This document shows positions 1-8,491 of a DNA stretch of 64,000 nucleotides, one piece after another. The DNA lies in NCBI RefSeq assembly GCF_003268855.1, contig NZ_QLSZ01000006.1:1-64000 (forward strand). The letters run 5' to 3'. The DNA comes from Flavobacterium aciduliphilum. Its GTDB lineage: Bacteria > Bacteroidota > Bacteroidia > Flavobacteriales > Flavobacteriaceae. The position numbers and the translations under genes are program-made. How positions within the stretch are numbered: position 1 is the stretch's first letter; every line of letters begins with the position of its first letter. The notes under the pieces were generated by a model. It ran no database searches, was not told where the DNA came from, and saw nothing but the letters and a program-made list of their open reading frames with translations.

Positions 1-96
1 GAACTTCAATTAGGAGAGCGTTATCCATCTGGAGTATACAACGTGATTGTAACTCAAGGGGAAAACACTAAAACACTTCGTGTGATTAAAAGATAG
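1..96 (+). CDS. C-terminal end of a T9SS-secreted protein (partial)
   Basis: The window opens inside a gene; 31 codons and a TAG stop are visible. The tail has the [10 protein letters not shown] pattern and ends in a basic VIKR, as expected for the last strands of a type A T9SS sorting domain (SGxYxVxV, then a basic end). The protein is therefore probably exported by T9SS and surface-anchored or released. The functional domain lies outside the window, so its role cannot be stated. Confidence 0.75.
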   Translation, partial: ELQLGERYPSGVYNVIVTQGENTKTLRVIKR

Positions 97-116
97 TTAA
101 TTTACAAAAAACTAAA

Positions 117-146
117 AAATCTCCTCGGATGGAGGAGATTTTTTTA
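117..146 (+). terminator. Rho-independent terminator
   Basis: Ten-base arms (117-126 and 132-141) are perfectly complementary around a 5-nt loop and run into a T tract at 139-145. It lies 20 nt after the stop of the T9SS protein. Confidence 0.85.
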
Positions 147-182
147 TTGTCTAGTCTATAAAAAAGTTCAGCCAAAAAGTAT

Positions 183-218
183 AAAGGCCTCGTATTTTGA
201 ATACGAGGCCTTTTTTTT
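183..218. terminator. Bidirectional terminator between convergent genes
   Basis: Thirteen-base perfect arms (183-195 and 201-213) enclose a 5-nt loop. Eight T follow on the plus strand; the minus-strand T tract is shorter. It sits 14 nt beyond the stop of the minus-strand crotonase and could serve both directions. Confidence 0.75.
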
Positions 219-231
219 CAATAAGTTAGGC

Positions 232-1014
232 TTAGTTTCCGTTAAAAACTGCTTTTCTTTTTTCTAAAAATGCCGTTGTTCCCTCTTTAAAGTCATTGGT
301 TCCAAAGCAAGTTCCAAAAGCATCTATTTCTGTTTTAAATCCATTTACGCCCTCTTTAAAATTTGCATTTACAGCTGTAATAGCATGCCCAATGGCTACA
401 GGCGAATTTTTTAGGATTCGGGTTGCTATCGATTTGGTGAATTCCAATAGTTCTTCCTGAGGCACAACATGATTGACTAAACCGGTTCGATAGGCATCTG
501 CTGCAGTAATCATCCCTGCGGTCATAATTAATTCCATAGCACGTCCTTTTCCAATTAATTGTGGAAGCCGTTGTGTGCCACCATATCCCGGAATAACGCC
601 TAATGATACCTCTGGAAGCCCCATTTTTGCGTTTTCTGAGGCTACTCTAAAATGACATGCCATGGCAAGTTCTAAACCTCCTCCTAAGGCAAATCCGTTA
701 ACAGCAGCTATGACAGGTGTTGTTAAGTTTTCGATGTAATCAAACAAAAGATTTTGTCCATTTTCAGCAAGTTTTGCCCCTTGTGCTACAGTAAAGTTAG
801 CGAATTCAGAAATATCAGCACCTGCAACAAAAGCTTTATCACCCGATCCAGTGATGATGATTGCTTTAATTTCGTTGTCTTGATCTAGTGATTTTAGGCC
901 TTCATGAAGTTCATTAATAGTAGCTACATTTAAGGCATTAAGTTTAGTAGGACGATTGATGGTAATCCACCCGATTCCTTCTTCTGTTGTAATTAAGATG
1001 TTTTCAAATTCCAT
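232..1014 (-). CDS. Enoyl-CoA hydratase/isomerase (crotonase) family protein
   Basis: The 260-residue protein has the single-domain crotonase length. The acyl-CoA oxyanion-hole region AGADI lies near residue 65. The two acidic positions used by hydratases are present: Glu in GGGLELAM (about 113) and Glu in GLPEVSLG (about 133), followed by PGYGGTQRL. This supports a true short-chain 2-enoyl-CoA hydratase, probably in fatty-acid or amino-acid-derived acyl-CoA breakdown. It starts 11 nt after the histidine kinase gene ends, so the two are probably co-transcribed. Chain-length preference cannot be read from sequence. Confidence 0.85.
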   Translation of the reverse strand: MEFENILITTEEGIGWITINRPTKLNALNVATINELHEGLKSLDQDNEIKAIIITGSGDKAFVAGADISEFANFTVAQGAKLAENGQNLLFDYIENLTTPVIAAVNGFALGGGLELAMACHFRVASENAKMGLPEVSLGVIPGYGGTQRLPQLIGKGRAMELIMTAGMITAADAYRTGLVNHVVPQEELLEFTKSIATRILKNSPVAIGHAITAVNANFKEGVNGFKTEIDAFGTCFGTNDFKEGTTAFLEKRKAVFNGN

Positions 1015-1025
1015 AGGTATAGTTG

Positions 1026-2489
1026 TTAAGTAATTGGTAGTAAAACAATAAAGGATGTCCCTCTACCATATTTAGTTTCAAAAGTAATTGTTCCTTTATA
1101 ATTTTCAATGATGTTTTTTATAATTCCCAACCCAAGGCCCATGCCACTGGTTTTTGTAGTAAACTTTGGTTCAAAAATATGTTCAATATTCGCTTTTTCA
1201 ATACCGATACCATTATCCTTTACTATAATGGCAACGAAGTTATTTTTGCGTTTGACTGAAACTATAATCGACTTATTTGTTTGATTTTCAGGGATAGCTT
1301 GTATCGCATTTTTTACCAAGTTCGTTATAATTCTTATGAGTTGTGTCCGATCCATCACAGTAATAATTTCCTTCGCATCACATTCAAATTTAATGTAATC
1401 TTCGTTAAATATATCTAGTGAAAACTCAACAACTTCAACCACGTTCAACGTTTCATTTTGTTGAGCAGGCATCGAAGCAAAGTTAGAGAAAGCAGAGGCT
1501 ACAGCCGACATCGTATCGATTTGTTGTATAAGTGTTTTTGTGTAATCATTAAGTTTTTGATTTAAATCGGGAGCTTCTGGATTGAATTTTCTTTGAAAAT
1601 TTTGTACGGTTAGGCGCATGGGGGTCAACGGATTCTTAATTTCATGAGCTACTTGTTTTGCCATTTCTCGCCAAGCTTGTTCTCGTTCCGATTGGGCAAG
1701 CATCGCAGCACTTTCTTCCAATTTATCCACCATGGCATTGTAGGCTTTAATCAGTGAATTAATTTCACGACTATTTGCTTCAATAACGATCTTTTCATTC
1801 TTTTGATCCAAACTGGTCTCATTTATCTTATCGGATATTGTTTTTAACGATTTGGTGATGTAACTCGATAAAAAATAGGCTAAGGCAAATGCTATAATCA
1901 ACATTAAGAAATAGACCTGACTCAATCGTACTAAGAAATCTTGTATTTCACTTTCATAAAAACTATCGTCCTCTACATAAGGTAAATTTAGGATACCTAG
2001 GGGCTTAAATTTATCATCTTTAATTTGACTATAGGACGATCGTATTTTTACTCCATCTTCTCTTTTAATGTCTATATATCTTTTTTCAATGGAGGATTGG
2101 ACCAATTTTATAACATAGTTCGGAAGAGGCGGTGCCGCATTATCTACAGAAAACGACGCTTTAGAGGATTTCAAAAGAGTTCCATTCAAACTGTAGATGT
2201 TGATTTCAACGTTGTGAATGTCTGAGAGTTCGTGAATTTTATCTTTGAAAATTAAAGGAAGATTACGCTCTGTAAGTGGGTAGGTCGAATTGGATAAAAT
2301 ATAATTGATATGTTCTTTTACGGCATCTTCTTTTCGGTCTAAACGCTCTTGATGATACCTTCTTGCCTCGTTTTTAAACTGAATTACCGATATGGAGGCC
2401 ATTAAAATCGACGCAATCAATATCAATACAATCATCGATAGGAAAATCCTAATTCGAAGCGAAAGCATTGACATTTTGAAGTTTTTCAT
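1026..2489 (-). CDS. NtrY-like membrane sensor histidine kinase
   Basis: The 487-residue kinase has an N-terminal membrane helix (about 12-32), a periplasmic sensor of about 150 residues, a second helix (about 190-210), a HAMP-like linker, a HisKA domain with H-box AHEIKNPLTPMRL (about 282), and a HATPase domain with N box (NLVKNAIQAIP), G1 (DNGIGI) and G2 (GMGLGLGI). The PLTPMRL form is typical of NtrY-type kinases. No response regulator gene is adjacent, so it is an orphan here. It lies between hemJ and a crotonase on the same strand. Its signal is unknown. Confidence 0.85.
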   Translation of the reverse strand: MKNFKMSMLSLRIRIFLSMIVLILIASILMASISVIQFKNEARRYHQERLDRKEDAVKEHINYILSNSTYPLTERNLPLIFKDKIHELSDIHNVEINIYSLNGTLLKSSKASFSVDNAAPPLPNYVIKLVQSSIEKRYIDIKREDGVKIRSSYSQIKDDKFKPLGILNLPYVEDDSFYESEIQDFLVRLSQVYFLMLIIAFALAYFLSSYITKSLKTISDKINETSLDQKNEKIVIEANSREINSLIKAYNAMVDKLEESAAMLAQSEREQAWREMAKQVAHEIKNPLTPMRLTVQNFQRKFNPEAPDLNQKLNDYTKTLIQQIDTMSAVASAFSNFASMPAQQNETLNVVEVVEFSLDIFNEDYIKFECDAKEIITVMDRTQLIRIITNLVKNAIQAIPENQTNKSIIVSVKRKNNFVAIIVKDNGIGIEKANIEHIFEPKFTTKTSGMGLGLGIIKNIIENYKGTITFETKYGRGTSFIVLLPIT

Positions 2490-2500
2490 TTTATAATGAT

Positions 2501-2540
2501 TAGTGAATAGTAATTAGCTTTTCACCATTTACTAATTACT
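2501..2540. repeat. Short palindromic intergenic repeat overlapping the hemJ stop
   Basis: Nine-base arms (2509-2517 and 2532-2540) are perfect inverted repeats made of AGTAATTAG-type words. A closely related, longer palindrome lies at 22321-22392, so this looks like a dispersed element rather than a one-off hairpin. The right arm covers the hemJ stop codon. Confidence 0.55.
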
Positions 2541-3084
2541 TTTTTTCTCGTATCCGTTTATAAAATTTGAATCCAAGCATTATGAGAATGGAGAACAAAA
2601 CAATTCCTACCACGCCATAAATCCAATTCAATTCATTTTTTAAAATTACTAAAAAAACGACTGCAAATAAAATTATGGTCGCCCCTTCATTCCATAGTCG
2701 CATGAAGTTGGACGTATATTTGAAAGTGTCATTTTGCAATTGCTTGTAAATTTGATGGCATTTGAGATGATACAAATATAAAAGGAATACAAATCCTAAT
2801 TTCACATGCATCCATGGCATGTGCAACCAAGCATTTCCTATTTTCGAAAAAAACAACATCCAAAAGGCAAAAAAACTAGCTAGGAGGGCACTAGGCCATG
2901 TGATGATGTACCAAAGACGATAGGCCATGATTTTATATTGATTTAACAGAATTTCACGTTCAGGAGTGGGTTTTTCGTTGGCTTCAATTTGATACACAAA
3001 CAAACGAACGATGTAAAACAATCCGGCAAACCAGGTGATTACAAAGATGAGATGAAGCGATTTTATGTAGTTGTAGAGTTCCAT
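2536..3084 (-). CDS. hemJ: HemJ-type protoporphyrinogen IX oxidase
   Basis: This 182-residue membrane protein of the HemJ/UPF0093 (CopD-like) family has about four to five hydrophobic helices. The first contains the conserved His in SLHLIFVITWFAGLFY (about 9-24); further His residues appear in WMHVKLG and LYHLKCHQIY. The family converts protoporphyrinogen IX to protoporphyrin IX, the step before iron insertion by HemH, which is encoded close by on the same strand. No HemG or HemY is visible in the window, so this probably supplies the activity. The setting makes HemJ much more likely than a copper-related CopD role. Confidence 0.85.
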   Translation of the reverse strand: MELYNYIKSLHLIFVITWFAGLFYIVRLFVYQIEANEKPTPEREILLNQYKIMAYRLWYIITWPSALLASFFAFWMLFFSKIGNAWLHMPWMHVKLGFVFLLYLYHLKCHQIYKQLQNDTFKYTSNFMRLWNEGATIILFAVVFLVILKNELNWIYGVVGIVLFSILIMLGFKFYKRIREKK

Positions 3085-3120
3085 TTTTATTTTGTTTTCA
3101 ATATTGTAAAGGTTATAGTT

Positions 3121-3996
3121 TTACTTATCCATATAGGGTTCAAAAAAAGATAAATCAACTTCATAAACAGTTTTTGGTTTAACACCAAGTTCAACCTTTT
3201 TAAACATTTCTACTAATTTTTCTCCATCAACTAGTTCGATTTGAGGGGCTCCATCTCTATTTGCTTCTTTTACAGCATCAGATGAAAAGGTTCCAGTAGT
3301 AATAATTATACCCTTCTCAGCTCTACCAATCATAGCATTTCTAAAATCACCTACTTGTGATCTAGAAACAGTACCTTTATATCGTTTACATTGAAACAAA
3401 ACTTTAAAGCTTACAAAAGGATTGATTTCTAGAATACCATGACCATCTATTCCCCCATCATGAGATTGTCCAGTAACAACAACTCTCTCAAATCCTGATT
3501 CTCTCAACAACCTTTGACAAATTCTTTCAAATCCATAAGGCGAAACGCTTTGAAGTACTTGTAATAAGTCGGTAGGATTTGTGTTTTGAAAGGCATCAGG
3601 TTCATTTTCCTCTTGTTCTTCTAATATTTCATTTTCACTTTTATTTTTTTTTGCTTTTCTGTGAATGTCAACCCATTTAAGAAAAATAGCTCTTGACTCA
3701 TTATCATCTAAGTATGTTTTTTCGCCTTTTTGTGATAAAGCCCAAATACCATGTTGCGATGTATCTAGAAGACCTTCCCATGCTAAATATTGTCTAGCCC
3801 AAGCAACTTGATTGTAATATCTTGATTGTCCAGAATTCAATGATTCGTTTAATTTTTCATCATTTAAGTTTAGTTTTTCAGCTATTTTATCTGAAGCTTC
3901 ACGAGGTTTTGCTGAACCGCCTAAATCTCTTAAAGCATCAAGTAATGGTCCAAACCATTTGACAAATTCTGCTTGACTATTTTTCCTTTTTGCCAT
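3121..3996 (-). CDS. Mrr-type restriction endonuclease
   Basis: The 291-residue protein has the two-part architecture of Mrr: an N-terminal winged-helix module (about 10-95), a charged Glu/Lys-rich linker (about 113-140), and a C-terminal PD-(D/E)xK nuclease domain. Catalytic candidates are Asp184 in GGIDGHG and Gln202-x-Lys204 in FQCKRYKG. E. coli Mrr cleaves modified DNA. No methyltransferase or specificity gene is adjacent, consistent with a stand-alone modification-dependent enzyme. It separates hemJ from hemH and looks like a guest in a heme operon. Confidence 0.85.
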   Translation of the reverse strand: MAKRKNSQAEFVKWFGPLLDALRDLGGSAKPREASDKIAEKLNLNDEKLNESLNSGQSRYYNQVAWARQYLAWEGLLDTSQHGIWALSQKGEKTYLDDNESRAIFLKWVDIHRKAKKNKSENEILEEQEENEPDAFQNTNPTDLLQVLQSVSPYGFERICQRLLRESGFERVVVTGQSHDGGIDGHGILEINPFVSFKVLFQCKRYKGTVSRSQVGDFRNAMIGRAEKGIIITTGTFSSDAVKEANRDGAPQIELVDGEKLVEMFKKVELGVKPKTVYEVDLSFFEPYMDK

Positions 3997-4015
3997 AATT
4001 GTTTGTGTGTTTTCT

Positions 4016-5032
4016 CTATTTTGTTTTAAAATCTTGAATCCAATTTGCTACTACTTCACACCATTCATCTTCATCATTCAAACACGGAACTGCCAAAAAT
4101 TCTTTGCCACCATTTTCAATAAATTCTTCATTAGCGCGCATGGCAATTTCTTCCAAAGTTTCTAAACAATCCGCCACAAAAGCAGGAGTTACCACAGCCA
4201 ATTTTGTGATGCCTTGTGCTGGCATTTTGTTTATTTCCACATCTGTATAGGGAGTTAACCATTTGTCTCCAGCCAAACGCGATTGAAAGGTTTGACTGTA
4301 TTTTCCTTCAGGAATACCCAATAATTTAACTACTTGCTTGGTGGTTTCATAACATTGATGACGATAACAAAACTCGTGTGCTGGCGAAGGCGTATTACAA
4401 CAAGAGCCGTCAATTTTGCAATGCGACTTGGTTACATCTGTTTTTCGAATATGACGCTTCGGAATGCCATGATACGAAAACAACAAATGATCGTATTCGA
4501 AGCCTTCCAGATGTTTTTTTATTGAATTCGCTAGGACTTGAATAAAATCGGGTTTGTTATAAAACGCTGGAACTTTAGTCAATGTCATTTTTGGAAACTT
4601 CGTTCGCACTAATTCGTTTGCCAATTCCCAAATGGTTGTCGTAGAGGCCATAGCATATTGTGGATATAACGCCAAGAGCATTACTTCAGTAACGCCTTTT
4701 TCACTCAGTTCTCGCAAGCCTTTTTCGATGGACATGGTGCCATAACGCATGGCTAATGCTACGGGAAGATCAACCAATCGTTGGACTTTTTCATGCATTC
4801 GTTTGGAAAAAACAATTAAAGGAGACCCTTCATCTGTCCAAATTTGTGCGTAAGCATGTGCCGATTTTTTGGGTCGTGTTTGCAAAATAATCCCACGAAC
4901 GAGTAAAGCCCGTAATAAATAGGGAACGTCTATCACGTATTTATCCATTAAAAATTCATCTAAATATGGCTTTACGTCTTTTGGTGTTGGACTTTCGGGT
5001 GAACCTAAATTTACAAGTAATACTCCTTTCAT
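4016..5032 (-). CDS. hemH: Ferrochelatase
   Basis: The 338-residue enzyme inserts Fe(II) into protoporphyrin IX. The catalytic His188 lies in SYHGIPKRHI, and the acidic C-terminal segment ADCLETLEEI is present. An internal stretch carries five Cys (205, 211, 212, 222, 227). Internal Cys clusters of this kind ligate a [2Fe-2S] cluster in some bacterial ferrochelatases; whether this one does is an inference. Start ATG is 71 nt from the AraC-type gene stop on the same strand, so it could belong to the same transcript. Confidence 0.95.
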   Translation of the reverse strand: MKGVLLVNLGSPESPTPKDVKPYLDEFLMDKYVIDVPYLLRALLVRGIILQTRPKKSAHAYAQIWTDEGSPLIVFSKRMHEKVQRLVDLPVALAMRYGTMSIEKGLRELSEKGVTEVMLLALYPQYAMASTTTIWELANELVRTKFPKMTLTKVPAFYNKPDFIQVLANSIKKHLEGFEYDHLLFSYHGIPKRHIRKTDVTKSHCKIDGSCCNTPSPAHEFCYRHQCYETTKQVVKLLGIPEGKYSQTFQSRLAGDKWLTPYTDVEINKMPAQGITKLAVVTPAFVADCLETLEEIAMRANEEFIENGGKEFLAVPCLNDEDEWCEVVANWIQDFKTK

Positions 5033-5102
5033 GATGTTGTTTTTTTAACTCTTGAAGGGCTACAAACGCTTCAAGGATGTGTTTTAATTAATTGTTTTAA
5101 TC

Positions 5103-5975
5103 TTATATGTTAGCGTTGATTGACATCAAATACTTTTTTGGAGTCGTTCCAAATTTCTTTTTGAAAGCGGCTATAAAATGACTTCCTGTGCTGTATCCAA
5201 TTTTTAAGCCTACTTCGTTTACATTATAGGAACCACTATCTAGTAAACGTCGAGCATAATCCATTTTGTAGTCAACTAAAAATCCATAAACAGTGTCTCC
5301 ATAAATTTGTTTGAAACCCATTTTTAATTTTTTCAAACTTAGACCAACTTGTTCGGCTAATTCATCCAATCCTGGTGGTTCTGCCATGTTTTGAATGACA
5401 AGTTCTTTGGCTTTTTTAATTTTTAAGACATTCTCTTCATCAATTAAAAACGGACATTGCTCCGCATTTGGGTCTTCGGAACGATTAAAAAATAAGCTTA
5501 ATAATTCGTACCCTTTTCCTTTATAGTATAGGTTTTTAATGGAAGGATTCAAATGATAATGAAACAATTGACTCAAAACAATGGCCATCGAAGGACTGAT
5601 ATCGTTTTCTTTGTAATATTTACGGTCTTTGTTTTCTTTACTTAAAAACGGAATGTTTTGCGCTTCATTTGAAAATAAACTATGAAATTTTTGTATCGAA
5701 ACAATCACAGAAATCACCCAAGTGTTTGGAGCTAATTCTAAATCTAAGGGAAGTTCTTTTTGCGGATTGTAAAACAATAACGATTTTTCTTCTTTCAAGT
5801 CCAGCGCATAATTTCCATCGTTAAATACAAATTTGGCTTTTCCTTTAATCCCAAAATGAAATTGAATTAAGCCTTGACTAATCGGTCTCTTGACATGATA
5901 ATGTTCAGCACTATCGTTTTGAAAACGAATCAATAAGAAGTCATTTTCAATTTTAATTTCTTCAGTAGCACCCAT
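5103..5975 (-). CDS. AraC-family transcriptional regulator
   Basis: The 290-residue protein has an N-terminal beta-rich sensing part (about 1-180) and a C-terminal double helix-turn-helix (about 193-287). The first HTH is in LDELAEQVGLSLKKLK; the second is in VGLKIGYSTGSHFIAAFKK, followed by the diagnostic FGTTPKKYL. It is divergent from hemA and upstream of hemH on its own strand, which makes heme-gene control an attractive inference. The shared 238-bp gap contains a 14-bp inverted repeat. The effector is unknown. Confidence 0.85.
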   Translation of the reverse strand: MGATEEIKIENDFLLIRFQNDSAEHYHVKRPISQGLIQFHFGIKGKAKFVFNDGNYALDLKEEKSLLFYNPQKELPLDLELAPNTWVISVIVSIQKFHSLFSNEAQNIPFLSKENKDRKYYKENDISPSMAIVLSQLFHYHLNPSIKNLYYKGKGYELLSLFFNRSEDPNAEQCPFLIDEENVLKIKKAKELVIQNMAEPPGLDELAEQVGLSLKKLKMGFKQIYGDTVYGFLVDYKMDYARRLLDSGSYNVNEVGLKIGYSTGSHFIAAFKKKFGTTPKKYLMSINANI

Positions 5976-6078
5976 AGCGATATTTTTTTACTTAAATTAA
6001 AATAAGAGCACCCAAAATGAGAGGTGTGTTATTTAGAATTAATCTATATAAAAATCATTCAAATGCTTTATTTTTCTA

Positions 6079-6086
6079 CAAAAATA
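6079..6086 (-). promoter_or_regulatory. Candidate -7 box for the AraC-type gene
   Basis: On the minus strand this reads TATTTTTG, matching the Bacteroidota TANNTTTG -7 consensus, about 103 nt before the start codon. No clear -33 TTTG was found, so support is moderate. Confidence 0.4.
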
Positions 6087-6090
6087 AAAT

Positions 6091-6161
6091 AAATAACGCT
6101 AAAAAATTAAATTTAACTTAAAAATCGCAAATCGACATAAAAAGTACTTTTAGCGTTATTT
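6091..6161. promoter_or_regulatory. Inverted-repeat operator candidate between araC-type gene and hemA
   Basis: Two 14-base arms (6091-6104 and 6148-6161) are exact reverse complements with the core AACGCTAAAA, spaced 43 bp apart. The right arm ends 18 bp before the hemA -7 box, the position expected for an activator next to the -33 region. A separate 12-bp palindrome (AAAAGTACTTTT) lies between them at 6140-6151. The link to the neighbouring AraC-type regulator is inference. Confidence 0.5.
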
Positions 6162-6179
6162 TTGATAATAGGATACGGA

Positions 6180-6187
6180 TAACTTTG
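6180..6187 (+). promoter_or_regulatory. Candidate -7 box of the hemA promoter
   Basis: TAACTTTG matches TANNTTTG exactly and lies 26 nt upstream of the hemA start codon. A TTTG at 6161-6164 is only 15 nt upstream, shorter than the usual spacing of about 19, so an activator may be needed. Confidence 0.5.
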
Positions 6188-6213
6188 TATCACTTTTAGG
6201 TAAAGAGTAAAAA

Positions 6214-7470
6214 ATGGAAAACGGAAACATTGTTAAGCACAATACTTTTTATGCCATTGGGTTGAGTTATAAAAAGGCTGATGCTGAAATGAGAGGTAAA
6301 TTTAGTTTGGACACCACAGCTCAAGATAATTTACTGACACAGGCAAAAAAAGAGGGAATCGAAGCGATGCTTGTTACCTCTACGTGTAACAGAACAGAGA
6401 TTTTTGGTTTTGCCCAACATCCGTTTCAACTCATCAAACTACTTTGTGAGAACAGTCAAGGCACGGTAGAAGACTTTCAGAATGTAGCGTACGTCTATAA
6501 AGGGAAAGAGGCTGTGACACACATGTTTCGCGTGGGCACAGGCTTGGATAGTCAAATCTTGGGTGATTTTGAAATCATCAGCCAATTGAAAGCGGCTTTT
6601 GCCTACAGCAAACAACATCATTTAGATAATAATTTTCTCGAACGATTGGTTAATTCTGTCATTCAAGCCAGTAAAAAAATCAAAACAGAAACCGAGATTT
6701 CTTCTGGTGCGACATCCGTTTCTTTTGCCTCAGTACAATACATTTTTAAAAACGTAGAAGATGTTGCTAATAAGAATATTCTACTTTTTGGAACTGGAAA
6801 AATTGGTAGAAATACGTGTGAGAACTTAGTAAAACACACCAAGCACAATCATATTACACTCATTAATAGAACTAAAGATAAAGCCGAAAAGCTGGCTAAG
6901 AAACTTAATGTTATTGTAAAAGATTATGCCGATTTGCAGTTGGAATTGCAAAAAGCTGATGTAGTTGTAGTGGCTACGGGTGCTCAAAATCCGACGATTG
7001 ATAAAGCCATTTTGAATCTTAAAAAACCTCTTTTGATATTGGATTTATCAATTCCTAAAAATGTTCATGAAAATGTTCAAGATATCGAAGGAGTAACTCT
7101 GGTTCACATGGATCACTTGTCGCAAATCACAGACGAAACTTTAGAAAACAGAAAACAACATATTCCAGCAGCTGAGGCTATTATTGAAGACATAATGGAA
7201 GAATTTTTAGCATGGACTAAACAGCGAAAATTTGCCCCCACGATTCATGCGCTCAAGGCAAAATTAAATTCCATTAAAGAAGGAGAATTGAATTTTCAAC
7301 GAAAAAAAATACCTAACTTTGATGAGGAACAAGCCGAGTTAATCAGCAATAGAATTATCCAAAAAATTACCAATCAATTTGTGAATCATCTCAAAGAGCA
7401 AGATTCTATGGAAGATGGTATCGAATGGATTGAAAAAGTTTTTCAGTTAGAACAAGAGAAAGTTTTCTAA
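6214..7470 (+). CDS. hemA: Glutamyl-tRNA reductase
   Basis: This 418-residue enzyme reduces glutamyl-tRNA(Glu) to glutamate-1-semialdehyde, the first committed step of C5 heme synthesis. The nucleophile Cys58 is in VTSTCNRTE; the conserved GTGLDSQILGDFEI block follows, then a Rossmann NADPH site (GTGKIGRNTCENL, about 195), and a C-terminal dimerisation helix region. First gene of the plus-strand heme run. Confidence 0.97.
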   Translation: MENGNIVKHNTFYAIGLSYKKADAEMRGKFSLDTTAQDNLLTQAKKEGIEAMLVTSTCNRTEIFGFAQHPFQLIKLLCENSQGTVEDFQNVAYVYKGKEAVTHMFRVGTGLDSQILGDFEIISQLKAAFAYSKQHHLDNNFLERLVNSVIQASKKIKTETEISSGATSVSFASVQYIFKNVEDVANKNILLFGTGKIGRNTCENLVKHTKHNHITLINRTKDKAEKLAKKLNVIVKDYADLQLELQKADVVVVATGAQNPTIDKAILNLKKPLLILDLSIPKNVHENVQDIEGVTLVHMDHLSQITDETLENRKQHIPAAEAIIEDIMEEFLAWTKQRKFAPTIHALKAKLNSIKEGELNFQRKKIPNFDEEQAELISNRIIQKITNQFVNHLKEQDSMEDGIEWIEKVFQLEQEKVF

Positions 7471-7526
7471 AAATTAAATACGAATCCTTAAATGTATCGT
7501 CTGTTCTCAAGGGTTTACAAAAAAAT

Positions 7527-8453
7527 ATGACTCAAAAAACAATAAGAATTGGAACTCGTGATAGTGAATTGGCTCTTTGGCAAGCACACACCGTTCAAAA
7601 GCAACTGAATGATTTAGGCTATAAAACGGAAATCATTGCGGTAAAATCACAAGGGGATATTATTCTCGATAAACCCCTCTACGAACTTGGAATTACCGGA
7701 ATTTTCACAAAAACATTAGACCTTGCCATGATTAATGGTCAAGTGGATATTGCCGTACATTCGATGAAAGATGTTCCAACAGCATTGCCAAACGGAATTG
7801 TTCAAGCAGCGGTTCTAGAAAGAGCGAATATTTTAGATGTTTTGGTTCATAAAGGAAACATCGATTTTCTTGAAAGCGATGCTACCATAGCCACTGGGAG
7901 TTTACGAAGACAAGCCCAATGGTGGCATAAATATCCAAATCATACGGTGGTCGATTTACGAGGAAATGTCAATACGAGAATGCAAAAAGTGCAGGATAAT
8001 GATTGGCACGGAGCAGTTTTTGCAGCAGCAGGACTAGAAAGAATCAACTTAAAACCTGAAAACTGTATCAATCTCGATTGGATGATTCCAGCACCTGCAC
8101 AAGGCGCTATGGTCGTTGTTGCTATGGCTGATGATGACTTTACGTTAGACGCATTATCGCAATTAAATCATATTGAAACTGAAATTTGCACTTATATAGA
8201 AAGACAATTTTTACGAACTTTAGAAGGCGGATGTACTGCGCCAATTGGAGCTATTGCAAAATATAATGAGAAAGAAGACACTCTCGATTTCAAAGGAGTT
8301 TTGCTATCTGTTGACGGAAAACAAAAAATAGAAGTAGAAAAAATAGTCGCTATTACAGAATGGAAAAAACTAGGATTTCATGCAGCACAAGAAATTCTGA
8401 ATAATGGCGGAACCGAATTAATGGCTGAAATTAAAAAGATGCTAAAAAAATAA
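7527..8453 (+). CDS. hemC: Hydroxymethylbilane synthase (porphobilinogen deaminase)
   Basis: The 308-residue enzyme polymerises four porphobilinogens to hydroxymethylbilane. Cys236 in LEGGCTAPIGA is the dipyrromethane cofactor attachment site. The active-site Asp lies in HSMKDVPT (about 82), and Arg residues in SLRRQAQ and DLRGNVNTR bind substrate carboxylates. It follows hemA by 56 nt. Confidence 0.97.
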   Translation: MTQKTIRIGTRDSELALWQAHTVQKQLNDLGYKTEIIAVKSQGDIILDKPLYELGITGIFTKTLDLAMINGQVDIAVHSMKDVPTALPNGIVQAAVLERANILDVLVHKGNIDFLESDATIATGSLRRQAQWWHKYPNHTVVDLRGNVNTRMQKVQDNDWHGAVFAAAGLERINLKPENCINLDWMIPAPAQGAMVVVAMADDDFTLDALSQLNHIETEICTYIERQFLRTLEGGCTAPIGAIAKYNEKEDTLDFKGVLLSVDGKQKIEVEKIVAITEWKKLGFHAAQEILNNGGTELMAEIKKMLKK

Positions 8454-8491
8454 ATATTTCAGATTTCTTAAATCTGTGTTCCAAAAAAACA

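Noticed and set aside
3121..3996. Defence island around the Mrr-type gene
   Set aside because: All neighbours are heme-pathway or housekeeping genes; no second defence gene is present.
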